NCBI RefSeq assembly: GCF_006517175.1
Contig: NZ_CP041186.1
Location: forward strand, 6,103,074-6,167,073
Length of the DNA stretch: 64,000 bases
Direction of reading: 5' to 3'
Source of the DNA: Persicimonas caeni
GTDB lineage: Bacteria > Myxococcota_A > Bradymonadia > Bradymonadales > Bradymonadaceae
Shown here one piece after another: positions 1 through 7,281 of the stretch. The position numbers and the translations under genes are program-made. The notes under the pieces are model-generated. The model saw only the letters and a program-made list of their open reading frames with translations. It searched no databases and was not told where the DNA came from. Position 1 is the stretch's first letter; the number at the start of each line of letters is the position of its first letter.

Positions 1-800
1 CCGAAGAACCAGGTGAAGATCTGGCTGATGATATGCCCGACTTTGCCCGTCGCCATAAAGATCTGGCTGCCCGCGCCGCCCAGGCAGGCGAAGACGAAGA
101 CGAGGCCGATGCTTGCCGCGATGAGCACCGCCAGAAGGGCGACGTGGCGTTTGGCCCACTCGAAGCCGGTCGACAGGCTGTCGAAGATGCCGTCGCCGCG
201 GCCCACCAGATAAAAGGCGGGCAGCATGAAGTAGCCGACGGCCAGTCCCGGCAGAATGCAGAGCACGATGCCGACGGTGAACGCGATGGTGAAGACCAGG
301 TAGAAGAGCGCGCCGCGGTTGATCCCGGTGCCGATTTGGCCGACGACCTCCATGATCGAGAGGCTGCGGCCCTCTTTCCATGCGCGGCGCACCGGCCCGA
401 AGGTGGCGACGCCCACGCCCATCTGCACAAATCCGAGCAAGACCGTCAGGCCCATGAACGCCCAGAACTGGGGGCCGAACAGATCGAGGATGGCCGTCGG
501 GCCGGCCTGACCCGACGAGATATTCTCCAGCGCCTCTTGCTGCGAGGCGGGGTCGACGCCCAGCGCCAGCGAGCCGACGGTGGTGATCAGCGAGATGAGC
601 AGCCAGACCGCCGAGTAGCTTCCCCACGCGCTCAACAGGGTGGCGGCGTGGTCGCGCCACAGCTCCTTGATGACGTCGAGCACCGTATCGAAATTCGCCT
701 TGCGGTGCGGCGAGCCGGTCGGCCTCGGGGCGGCGACATCGGCTTGCGGGTCGTGCGTGGCAGGAGTTTCGTACGGGTTGGGGCTCTGGTTGTCGTCCAT
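1..800 (-). CDS. Multi-pass membrane protein, C-terminus cut by window edge
   Basis: No function can be assigned. Translation from ATG 800 gives 266 codons before the left edge of the window; the stop lies outside. After a polar, Pro-rich N-terminus of about 40 residues (NQSPNPYETP) there are at least four hydrophobic segments, at about residues 55-75, 105-130, 155-190 and 210-235. The third ends in CILPGLAVGYFMLPAFYL, which resembles the membrane regions of DUF975/YciC-type proteins; this is only a weak family resemblance. The reading frame is clean for the whole visible length. It is followed upstream by 134 bp of non-coding DNA and then by the 3' end of the neighbouring lipoprotein gene on the same strand, so the two may be co-transcribed, with the lipoprotein first. 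Confidence 0.75.
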   Translation of the reverse strand, partial: MDDNQSPNPYETPATHDPQADVAAPRPTGSPHRKANFDTVLDVIKELWRDHAATLLSAWGSYSAVWLLISLITTVGSLALGVDPASQQEALENISSGQAGPTAILDLFGPQFWAFMGLTVLLGFVQMGVGVATFGPVRRAWKEGRSLSIMEVVGQIGTGINRGALFYLVFTIAFTVGIVLCILPGLAVGYFMLPAFYLVGRGDGIFDSLSTGFEWAKRHVALLAVLIAASIGLVFVFACLGGAGSQIFMATGKVGHIISQIFTWFF

Positions 801-934
801 CGGTCGTGTCCCAAAATAGGGGGGGCATGTCGGTGGGAGTGTAGCCACGCAGCGAAGCGATGCCAAGCGCGTTGGTACGGCAATGGTGAGCAGCGAGAGC
901 TCCGGGGCACGAAGAGCTCTCGCTGCTCGAGTTC

Positions 935-2497
935 TCAGGGCCCGAACAGGTGCGACGCCGCAGCCGGCGTCATTCCCGAGTTGCTGTGGCCCACGTTGGG
1001 CACGAAGTCGAGCGTCCAGTTGAACGGCACGCCCAGTGACTGCGCCGCTTGTTGGCCCACCGAATAGTAGAACTGACCGCGTTCCAGGCGGTTGTATCCC
1101 TGATAGTCGGCCTCGGCTCTCGTGCGCAGGTACGAATCACGCACCGTGTCCTCCTCGCCGAGGAGCACCACGAGGTTGTGGGCGAACATCTTGCGCTGGC
1201 GAGTCGCATCGGGCGGAGCACCCTGGAGCCCGTAGGGCATGTAGTAGTTGCGGTCGTTTCCGCCGCCGTCACTCGGCAGCGTCCACCAGCCGGGGTTGGC
1301 GGCGACGGCCTTTTCGACGCGCGCGTCGGGTCGGAAGGTCAGCAGACGGTGGACGAATTGGCCACCGGCGCTGTGGCCGTAGATCGAGTATTTGCACGTT
1401 CCCAGTCCCAACTCGGTCCTCACCGCCTCGAAGAGGTGCTCGATCTCGCTGTGGGTGTAGTTGTTCGGGTCGCGCCACTGATACGAGCGGTACGTGCCCG
1501 TGTACGGCGTTCCCGAGGTGCCCACGCCCAGGTTGTAGTCCTCCGAGCCGGGGTAATAGGTCTTCGGGAACTCGGGGGCGATCGCCAGCACGTTGCGCCC
1601 GTCGACGTGACTGCGCCACTTGTCGAGGTACTCGTCGGCGTTTCGGTTGGCTCCGTGCATGATGAACACGATCTTGCCGGTGGCCGGATTGAAGCTCGGG
1701 CTGCGGTGGGTGTAGGCGTTGAGTAGGTTGCCGTCGCGCGCCACGAAACGCAGCACGCCGCGGCTCGAGGTCAACGCCGAGGTGTTTTGCAGCACCGACG
1801 GATAGGGATCTGCTGCGCAGGTCGAGTTCGTCGGGGGCTGGCTGCCGGTGTCGGGTGAACTTCCGGTGTCGGCATATCCGCCCGTGTCGGTCTGGCTGCC
1901 GGTGTCGGTCTGGCTGCCGGTGTCGGGCGAGCTGCCGGTGTCGGGGGAGCTGCCCGTGTCGGGCGTGCTGCCCGTGTCGGACGTGCTGCCGGTATCTGGA
2001 TACCACCACCAGTCGTCATCATCGTCGTCTTCGTCATCAGTGCTACCTGTGTCGGGAGTGCTGCCCGTATCTGGCGTGCTGCCTGTGTCGGGAATGCTGC
2101 CCGTATCGGCCGCGCTGCCAGTGTCAGTCACTGTGCCGGTGTCGGCCGGGCTACCGGCGTCGCCCATATCGTCATCGTCGACCTGGCCATCGTCGTTATC
2201 GGGCTGGCCCTCGTCGGCGAACTGGCCGGCGTCGCTCTCTCCGCCGCTGTCGAGCGGCTCGCGGGCGTCCGCGAGCCCTTCGCTGTCCGGTCTGCTGGAC
2301 GCATCGCCGCGCTCCCGGTCTTCGAGCGAATCGCCCGTATCGGAGCGTGCCTCGACGTCGGCCTCATCGGCTGCGTCCGATTCTGAAAGCTGCTCGTCAG
2401 GCGACGTGGTTTTGTATTTCGGAGTGATGTCTTGGCCGCAACCAAAGGCGATGAACGAGACCAAGAAGGCGACTGCGAATCTATAGGATACTGCCAT
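935..2497 (-). CDS. Lipoprotein with DTGS-repeat linker and alpha/beta-hydrolase domain
   Basis: Predicted surface or periplasmic serine hydrolase of 520 residues. It has an N-terminal signal sequence ending in a lipobox-like FIAFGC (Cys20; the -3 residue is Ala, so slightly atypical), then an acidic linker of about 200 residues with tandem DTGS/PDTGS units and a DDEDDDDDDWWW patch. The C-terminal domain (about residue 245 to the end) is an alpha/beta hydrolase: HGANRN oxyanion region, nucleophile motif GHSAGG (Ser about 376), likely acid in GEEDTVRD (Asp about 450) and NVGHSNSG (His about 504). The layout resembles PHB-depolymerase/feruloyl-esterase-like folds, but the substrate is unknown. 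DTGS linkers of this kind are typical of secreted proteins in Bradymonadales and Myxococcota and probably act as flexible spacers. A 9-bp inverted repeat (2482-2490 and 2538-2546) brackets the start region. Confidence 0.82.
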   Translation of the reverse strand: MAVSYRFAVAFLVSFIAFGCGQDITPKYKTTSPDEQLSESDAADEADVEARSDTGDSLEDRERGDASSRPDSEGLADAREPLDSGGESDAGQFADEGQPDNDDGQVDDDDMGDAGSPADTGTVTDTGSAADTGSIPDTGSTPDTGSTPDTGSTDDEDDDDDDWWWYPDTGSTSDTGSTPDTGSSPDTGSSPDTGSQTDTGSQTDTGGYADTGSSPDTGSQPPTNSTCAADPYPSVLQNTSALTSSRGVLRFVARDGNLLNAYTHRSPSFNPATGKIVFIMHGANRNADEYLDKWRSHVDGRNVLAIAPEFPKTYYPGSEDYNLGVGTSGTPYTGTYRSYQWRDPNNYTHSEIEHLFEAVRTELGLGTCKYSIYGHSAGGQFVHRLLTFRPDARVEKAVAANPGWWTLPSDGGGNDRNYYMPYGLQGAPPDATRQRKMFAHNLVVLLGEEDTVRDSYLRTRAEADYQGYNRLERGQFYYSVGQQAAQSLGVPFNWTLDFVPNVGHSNSGMTPAAASHLFGP

Positions 2498-2726
2498 GGT
2501 AGTACTGCTCTAAGTGGTTGTGTTTCCACGGCTTTCGTATCCTATAACGTGTTGGTTTTGAAGCGGTTTTTTGAGTCCGTTGCACTGAACGATAGCTCCA
2601 GAAAGCGTGCGCGCGGGGCGAACGAGCTTCGTCACCGAGCAACTTCGAATTGTGTACGACGCGCTCCCTCAGGATGCCCGCGCACAAATCGGGCGTTTTC
2701 TCGAGCCCAAAATGCGCTAAAACAGT

Positions 2727-3215
2727 ATGAGAGCGAAGATAACCAAGCCCCCCAGCCCAACGACCATGCCCAAGACGCGCCGTAGAAGACGCAAGCATCC
2801 AGCCCAATGCCCGTGCGGTCTCGCAAATCGCTATCGAGAGTGCTGCGGACGGTTCCACCGCGGAGACGCGACGCCCGAAAGCCCCGTCGAATTGATGCGT
2901 TCGCGCTACGCGGCCTACGCCAAAGGGGAGGTCGATTACGTCATCGAGACGACCGACCCCGACGGCGAGGCGTGGGAAGAGCCCGAATCGAAGTGGCGGG
3001 CCGACATTCGCAAGTTCGGCCGCGATGTAGACTTCTTGGGTGTCGACATCATCGACTCGGGCGTCGAGGAAGACGCCGGTTGGGTGCGCTTTCACGCCAG
3101 GCTTCGCTCGAACGGCGCGAACGCCTCGTTCACCGAGCGCAGCGAGTTCGTGCGCCGCGACGGCAAGTGGTTCTACAGCCGCGGTGAAGTCGAGGTCGAG
3201 GGCGTGAGCGGGTGA
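2727..3215 (+). CDS. ychJ: YchJ family protein with SEC-C motif
   Basis: YchJ/UPF0225-type protein of 162 residues. The N-terminal SEC-C metal-binding motif is visible as CPCG (Cys28, Cys30) followed by Cys39-Cys40 and His44, the Zn-binding pattern found at the C-terminus of SecA and in YchJ. The rest is the NTF2-like YchJ domain, with the typical MRSRYAAYAKGEVDY segment near residues 55-70 and FTERSEFVR/GKWFYSRGE near the end. Its cellular role is not established. ATG 2766 (residue 14, MPKTRRRR) is an equally plausible start because the first 13 residues are not family-like and no strong ribosome-binding site marks either. It is divergent from the hydrolase lipoprotein and convergent with the next hydrolase gene. 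Confidence 0.85.
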   Translation: MRAKITKPPSPTTMPKTRRRRRKHPAQCPCGLANRYRECCGRFHRGDATPESPVELMRSRYAAYAKGEVDYVIETTDPDGEAWEEPESKWRADIRKFGRDVDFLGVDIIDSGVEEDAGWVRFHARLRSNGANASFTERSEFVRRDGKWFYSRGEVEVEGVSG

Positions 3216-3234
3216 CCGACAACGAGGGCTCGTA

Positions 3235-4107
3235 TCAGGCCGTGAAGAACCCGGAGATGCGCTCCGTTAACCAGCCTCGAAACTCGTCGGTCGTCGGCGG
3301 ACAATGTCGGCAGTCGGCCATCAACTCAGTCGCCTCCAGGCTCGGAATGAGCTTCTCGACGCGCGAAATGACTTGCTCGCCGGGGAAGCTCAGATCTTTG
3401 TCGGCAGCGAGCACGATGGTCGGCGCGCGTAACTCGTCGAACTCTCCCACTTTGGCCAGCCGAGGGATCTTGACCCGCCCCAGGTTCACCGCCTGAAACA
3501 CCTCCCCCATATAGGCCTCCCACTCCTCGTCGCGCGTCGTCATCATATGCGCCAAAAAGGCCTCCAGGCGCTTTTGAGTCGGCGCCAGCAGGTACATCGC
3601 CATCGGAATCCCGATCTTGAACCAGCCGCTCCAGTGGCTCTTGACCACGCCGGCCGGAACGATCAGCGCGAGCCGCTCGATGCGCTCGGGGGCGAGGGCG
3701 GCCAGTCGTAAGGCCACGAAACCGCCGAAGCTAACCCCGACGACGTGGGGCTTGTCGAGCCGGAGGCCGTCGAGCACGTCTCGAAGCCAGGCGCCGTAGT
3801 CGTTGTTTTTGACCGAGAGCAACTCGTCGTGACCCATCGGCGATTGGCCGACGATGTCGACCGCGTAGACCCGAAAGCGCTCGAGCAGGGGGGCCATTTC
3901 GACGAGCACGTGAGCGGAGGTGGCCATCTGGCCGTGCAGGAGCACCAGGGCAGGTGCATCTTCGGGGCCGCCGACCAGGACGTGCGTTTCGCCGAACGGA
4001 GTGTCGAGTCGGCATGTTTCGGTGGGCGCGCTGAGGCGACCGCGGAACCGGTCGAACCAATCGATGATGCGGTCTTTGGCTTTGGGACTCTTGAAGGTGG
4101 ACGCCAT
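3235..4107 (-). CDS. Alpha/beta fold hydrolase
   Basis: Cytoplasmic alpha/beta hydrolase of 290 residues without signal peptide. Visible features are the HGQMATSAH oxyanion region (about residues 58-66), nucleophile elbow GVSFGG (Ser126), an AADKDLSFP strand with the probable catalytic Asp, and a C-terminal RHCPPTTDEF segment with the likely catalytic His. Similar proteins include carboxylesterases and C-C hydrolases; the substrate cannot be told from sequence. It lies 39 bp downstream of the TetR gene on the same strand, so the two almost certainly form one operon controlled from the tandem operator at 4755-4780. The divergent ATC-hydrolase-family gene would share that control region, which points to a small inducible catabolic or detoxification unit (inference). 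Confidence 0.85.
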   Translation of the reverse strand: MASTFKSPKAKDRIIDWFDRFRGRLSAPTETCRLDTPFGETHVLVGGPEDAPALVLLHGQMATSAHVLVEMAPLLERFRVYAVDIVGQSPMGHDELLSVKNNDYGAWLRDVLDGLRLDKPHVVGVSFGGFVALRLAALAPERIERLALIVPAGVVKSHWSGWFKIGIPMAMYLLAPTQKRLEAFLAHMMTTRDEEWEAYMGEVFQAVNLGRVKIPRLAKVGEFDELRAPTIVLAADKDLSFPGEQVISRVEKLIPSLEATELMADCRHCPPTTDEFRGWLTERISGFFTA

Positions 4108-4146
4108 GCTCAGCTCCTATTTGCTTGGGGGCAGGTGTACTCGGAA

Positions 4147-4734
4147 TCACGGCCGGAGGCCGTCGAGGTGTTGGATGAGTTGGCGCTCGACGAGCGCCAC
4201 GGGGTGTTCATAGGCCCCTTGCACCCACGAAATCAGCGCGAAGTAGAAAAACGAAAAGTAGCTCATGCCGAGCAGGGCGATGTCGGTGTCGGCGCGAAGC
4301 TCGCCGCGTTCGATGGCCCCTTGGGCTAGCTGGGCGATCTTGGCGTGAATTTGCGCGACCTGTCCGGCGAAACGCTGCGCCCAGGGAGGCTCGGCGAAGA
4401 GCGACTCCTTCAGCAGCGTGCGCGACAGGTCGGGGCGGCGCCTGTAGTAGCCAAAGACCACCCGGGTCAGCTGCATCAACTGCTCGACGAGCGGCCCTTC
4501 GCCGGGAGCTTCGAGTGCGGCGGCCATCGTCTCTTCGAGATCGGCGAAGAGGGCGGCGTGCAGCAACTGCCGCTTGTCGCCGAAGTGATGGATGATCGAG
4601 CCGGCGGAGATGTCGGCGCGCCCGGCGATCGAGCGCAACGTGGCGTCTTCGAACCCGACCTCTTCGAACTCTTCGAGTGCGGCATCGAGGATCGCCTCCC
4701 GGGTCATGCGCTTTTGTTCTTTGCGAGATGCCAT
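4147..4734 (-). CDS. TetR/AcrR family transcriptional regulator
   Basis: TetR-type repressor of 195 residues. The N-terminal helix-turn-helix is clear: TREAILDAALEEFEEVGFED, then TLRSIAGRADISAGSIIHHF and the GDKRQLLHAAL helix, spanning about residues 10-58. The C-terminal two thirds is the variable ligand-binding and dimerisation region. It is the first gene of an operon with the alpha/beta hydrolase (39-bp gap) and is divergent from the ATC-hydrolase-family gene. The 107-bp gap to that gene's likely start contains two tandem copies of a 13-bp near-palindrome, a good candidate for its own operator. The ligand is unknown. Confidence 0.92.
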   Translation of the reverse strand: MASRKEQKRMTREAILDAALEEFEEVGFEDATLRSIAGRADISAGSIIHHFGDKRQLLHAALFADLEETMAAALEAPGEGPLVEQLMQLTRVVFGYYRRRPDLSRTLLKESLFAEPPWAQRFAGQVAQIHAKIAQLAQGAIERGELRADTDIALLGMSYFSFFYFALISWVQGAYEHPVALVERQLIQHLDGLRP

Positions 4735-4754
4735 AGCTGTTGTTGATTTTTTCG

Positions 4755-4780
4755 TTAAACGTGTTTATTAAACGTGTTTA
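4755..4780. promoter_or_regulatory. Tandem TetR operator candidate
   Basis: Two exact, directly abutting copies of TTAAACGTGTTTA (4755-4767 and 4768-4780) lie 21 bp upstream of the TetR start codon and between the two divergent transcription units. Each copy is a near-perfect 12-bp palindrome (TAAACGTGTTTA with one mismatched central pair), and the pair is flanked by CG on both sides. Repeated AT-rich palindromes between a TetR gene and its divergent target are the usual operator arrangement, often binding two dimers. That the adjacent TetR protein binds here is an inference. Confidence 0.7.
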
Positions 4781-4841
4781 GCGAAAAGTAGCGCGGTAGG
4801 CAATAGTGACCCGTACAATTTGGCGGCGAGGCAAGCTGAAT

Positions 4842-5534
4842 ATGGAGATCGAAGACTTGAGAAACTACGGGGCGGCCTTTAGCGAGGCGGAAGGCTCGTG
4901 GCCGGACGATGTCAAAGCGCGCATGCAGAGCGACGCCAAGGCCGTCATCATGCGCCATCTGAGCGGCTGGCAGAAGGTGCGCCTGATGTGGCACTTCATC
5001 AAAGCCCGTCGTCAGGCAGCCAAGCTCGACTTGAGCGACCTGCGGGAGCGCGGGATGACCGACGAGGCATTCCTGGACCAGCAGCTCGAATATCTGGCGA
5101 TGTTCTCGGCGCTCGCCCAGCTTTTCGATGCCGAGCGCGCGGTGGTCATCATGAAGGAGGTGATGGACGAGTCGGCTCGCGAGCCCCTGCTTCACTGTCT
5201 GCCCGAGCCGGAGCATGTGCGTCAGGTCGACGCGGAGCCGTTTGACGTCTTTCGCGACTACAACGACGCGATGGCGAAGTCGTCGGTCGAAGCCGGCTGC
5301 AACATGATGGCCGTCGAAGACGACGGAGACGACGCCTTTCAGCTCAACGTGACGTGGTGTGTCTGGTTGGAGTTGGCCGAGCGTATGGGCGTGCCGGAAG
5401 CTTGCAAGCCCAATTGCTATGCGGACGACTTGGTCTTCCCGGAGTATTTCGATGCACTCGGGATTCGGTACTCGCGCAGCCAGACGCTCGCATGTGGCGG
5501 CACATGTTGCGACTTTCGGTTCGAGCGCAAGTAA
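4842..5534 (+). CDS. L-2-amino-thiazoline-4-carboxylic acid hydrolase family protein
   Basis: Member of the ATC hydrolase family (Pfam ATC_hydrolase), 230 residues from ATG 4842. Visible family features are the C-terminal Cys-rich block: NVTWCVWLELAERMGVPEAC, then KPNCYADD and the terminal ACGGTCCDFRF with conserved Gly-Gly and Cys-Asp-Phe. The founding enzyme opens the thiazoline ring of ATC in L-cysteine formation, but most family members are uncharacterised and found beside TetR genes, as here. A longer frame could begin at GTG 4806, but its 12 extra residues (TRTIWRRG) look unrelated and it would start only 25 bp from the operator. It is divergent from the TetR-hydrolase operon and probably derepressed together with it. 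Confidence 0.8.
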   Translation: MEIEDLRNYGAAFSEAEGSWPDDVKARMQSDAKAVIMRHLSGWQKVRLMWHFIKARRQAAKLDLSDLRERGMTDEAFLDQQLEYLAMFSALAQLFDAERAVVIMKEVMDESAREPLLHCLPEPEHVRQVDAEPFDVFRDYNDAMAKSSVEAGCNMMAVEDDGDDAFQLNVTWCVWLELAERMGVPEACKPNCYADDLVFPEYFDALGIRYSRSQTLACGGTCCDFRFERK

Positions 5535-5567
5535 AGTCTCTTCGGTGAGCTGCATCGAGGCGAGGCG

Positions 5568-7160
5568 TCACCGCGCGTTGACCGCGATTTGCCCCACGAA
5601 ATCGTAGCTGCCGTGACGTGAGTCGTTGCCGAATAGGCGCACTTCGTAGCTGCCCGGGCGGTCGATGTCGCAATCGATGGCCACGGTGCTGTTCCCCTCG
5701 ACCTTGCATCGCGTGCGTTCGCCGCCGTCCTTGGGGTAAAGCGACGCCAACAGGAACTGGCCCTGCGGGCGTCGGACTTTGAGCGACGCGCGCTTCTCGA
5801 CGGTGATCTGGGAACGGTCGGGGTCGATGAGCTCGAGGCCGCGTTGGTAGAAGCCGGCGCTCAAGATGGGCTGGCGCATGAACTCGCCGCGGGTGATCGG
5901 CTCACGGCGCAACTGCCACTTGTCATCGTCGGGGAAGTGGTCGACGCCGAGGACCTCCGGCGGGGTGAACAGGTAGTCGGTGGTGTAGCGCTTTTCGAAA
6001 GTGTCGTTCTCGACGTATCCCGCCCCCCACGTCACGTCGATGAGGTACCATTTTCCCTCCACCTCGACCGCGTTCCACGCGTGTCCGCTGCCTCCGACAT
6101 TGCCGCCGCGGTCGCGCGAGACTCCGGTCACGTAGACCATGTTGATATCGATGGTCTCGGCCATCTTGGCGAGCAGCTTGGCGTAGCCGGCGCACACGGC
6201 CTTGCGCGTCGAGAAGACTGTCTTCGGGTCCTGGGGCGGATAGTCGCCGCGCGCCAGGGCCGGGGCGTCGTAGCGGATGTGGTCGGCGACCCAGTCGTAT
6301 AGCGCTTTGACGCGCAGGTACGGGTCGCTCTCGTTGGCGGCGATATAGCGCGCGACGGCTTCGGGGCTCGTCTCGTGGGCGGCGGGGATGGTCGCCACGG
6401 CTGGATGCAGCTCGTCGGGCATCGGCCAGCGCGGCGGGCCGTCGCTGGGCTTTTGGTCGGGTGTTCGAGGCTCGTCGCCGGCTTCTTTGTTGCCTGCAGT
6501 CTTGTCGGTTGTTTTGTCGGTCGTCTTGTCCGCGACCTTGGTGTCCGCCTTGGTCTCGACCGCCTTTGCTGTGTCCGTCTTCTTCTCGTCGCTGCGCTCC
6601 TGCTCGACCTTGCCGGCGACCGGGGCAGGCACCGGCTCGTCATCCTCCTCGGCCCACTTCTCGTAGGGATTGTCGCGCGTGGAGTTGTAGAGCCATTCGA
6701 GGCCGCCGGCCGCGGTGAAGAGCACGTCGCGCGTCTTGTCGGCCCACGGCGCGGTCTGGCCGGTGAGCATCCAGTCGCCGCGGGTCGACAGCGCCGTGAA
6801 TCCGTCCTGAGGAAAGAGCGCGCCGAGCACCCCCAAGAACGCCAGGTTGACCGCCAGCGTGCGCAACACGAAGCGGTCGGCCAGCGTCAGGATTCGCTCG
6901 CGCGACTCCTCGCCGTCGGCCTCCAGACGTTCGACCTTCTTGCGGTAGCGGTGTTGCCCGACGAGCTCCCATAAGAGCGGCAGCGCCGGGAACGCCGCGA
7001 TCCCGACGACCCACGCCGCCCACACCGGCCCGTTCAGATACGCGGCCAGCGAGGACGCCAGCCAGAAGCCGAGCAGCGGTGTGGTGATCACCAGCACATA
7101 CCACAGCCCTTTGAGGATCAATCCGATGACTTTGAGAGCGGTGGCGAGTTTTTGAAGCAT
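5568..7160 (-). CDS. Membrane-anchored transglutaminase-like protein
   Basis: Membrane protein of 530 residues with an external transglutaminase-like cysteine peptidase fold. Hydrophobic segments lie at about residues 10-40, 45-66 and 100-117. A low-complexity Lys/Asp/Thr linker (about 170-245, with DKTTDKTTDKTAG) leads to the catalytic domain, where the Cys-His-Asp triad is plain: KAVCAGYAKLL (Cys323), GSGHAWNAV (His360) and WYLIDVTWG (Asp375). This arrangement matches the CYK3/YebA-type transglutaminase family. The C-terminal about 90 residues (DFVGQIAVNA end) look like a beta-sandwich. Role unknown; such proteins are thought to process or cross-link proteins or peptidoglycan outside the membrane. 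It is divergent from the kinase-ATPase gene, with about 120 bp between starts. Confidence 0.85.
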   Translation of the reverse strand: MLQKLATALKVIGLILKGLWYVLVITTPLLGFWLASSLAAYLNGPVWAAWVVGIAAFPALPLLWELVGQHRYRKKVERLEADGEESRERILTLADRFVLRTLAVNLAFLGVLGALFPQDGFTALSTRGDWMLTGQTAPWADKTRDVLFTAAGGLEWLYNSTRDNPYEKWAEEDDEPVPAPVAGKVEQERSDEKKTDTAKAVETKADTKVADKTTDKTTDKTAGNKEAGDEPRTPDQKPSDGPPRWPMPDELHPAVATIPAAHETSPEAVARYIAANESDPYLRVKALYDWVADHIRYDAPALARGDYPPQDPKTVFSTRKAVCAGYAKLLAKMAETIDINMVYVTGVSRDRGGNVGGSGHAWNAVEVEGKWYLIDVTWGAGYVENDTFEKRYTTDYLFTPPEVLGVDHFPDDDKWQLRREPITRGEFMRQPILSAGFYQRGLELIDPDRSQITVEKRASLKVRRPQGQFLLASLYPKDGGERTRCKVEGNSTVAIDCDIDRPGSYEVRLFGNDSRHGSYDFVGQIAVNAR

Positions 7161-7281
7161 GCGGGCGACCCGATTGACGCTGTGGCGATGTGGCGATTAG
7201 AATCCCCGACTTCTTGTGACACTTCAAGTTGCTCGACTCGAGTCGCCCAACTGACGAGACAAGCCCACGGGAATCGCACCT

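Noticed and set aside
33-1067. 344-codon plus-strand frame at the left edge
   Set aside because: Antisense to a membrane protein that is open to the window edge and to the hydrolase lipoprotein; its product has no hydrophobic or domain pattern.
2481-3095. 204-codon minus-strand frame over the ychJ gene
   Set aside because: Shadow of ychJ and of the promoter region of the lipoprotein; no domain is visible, while the plus strand has a clear SEC-C motif.
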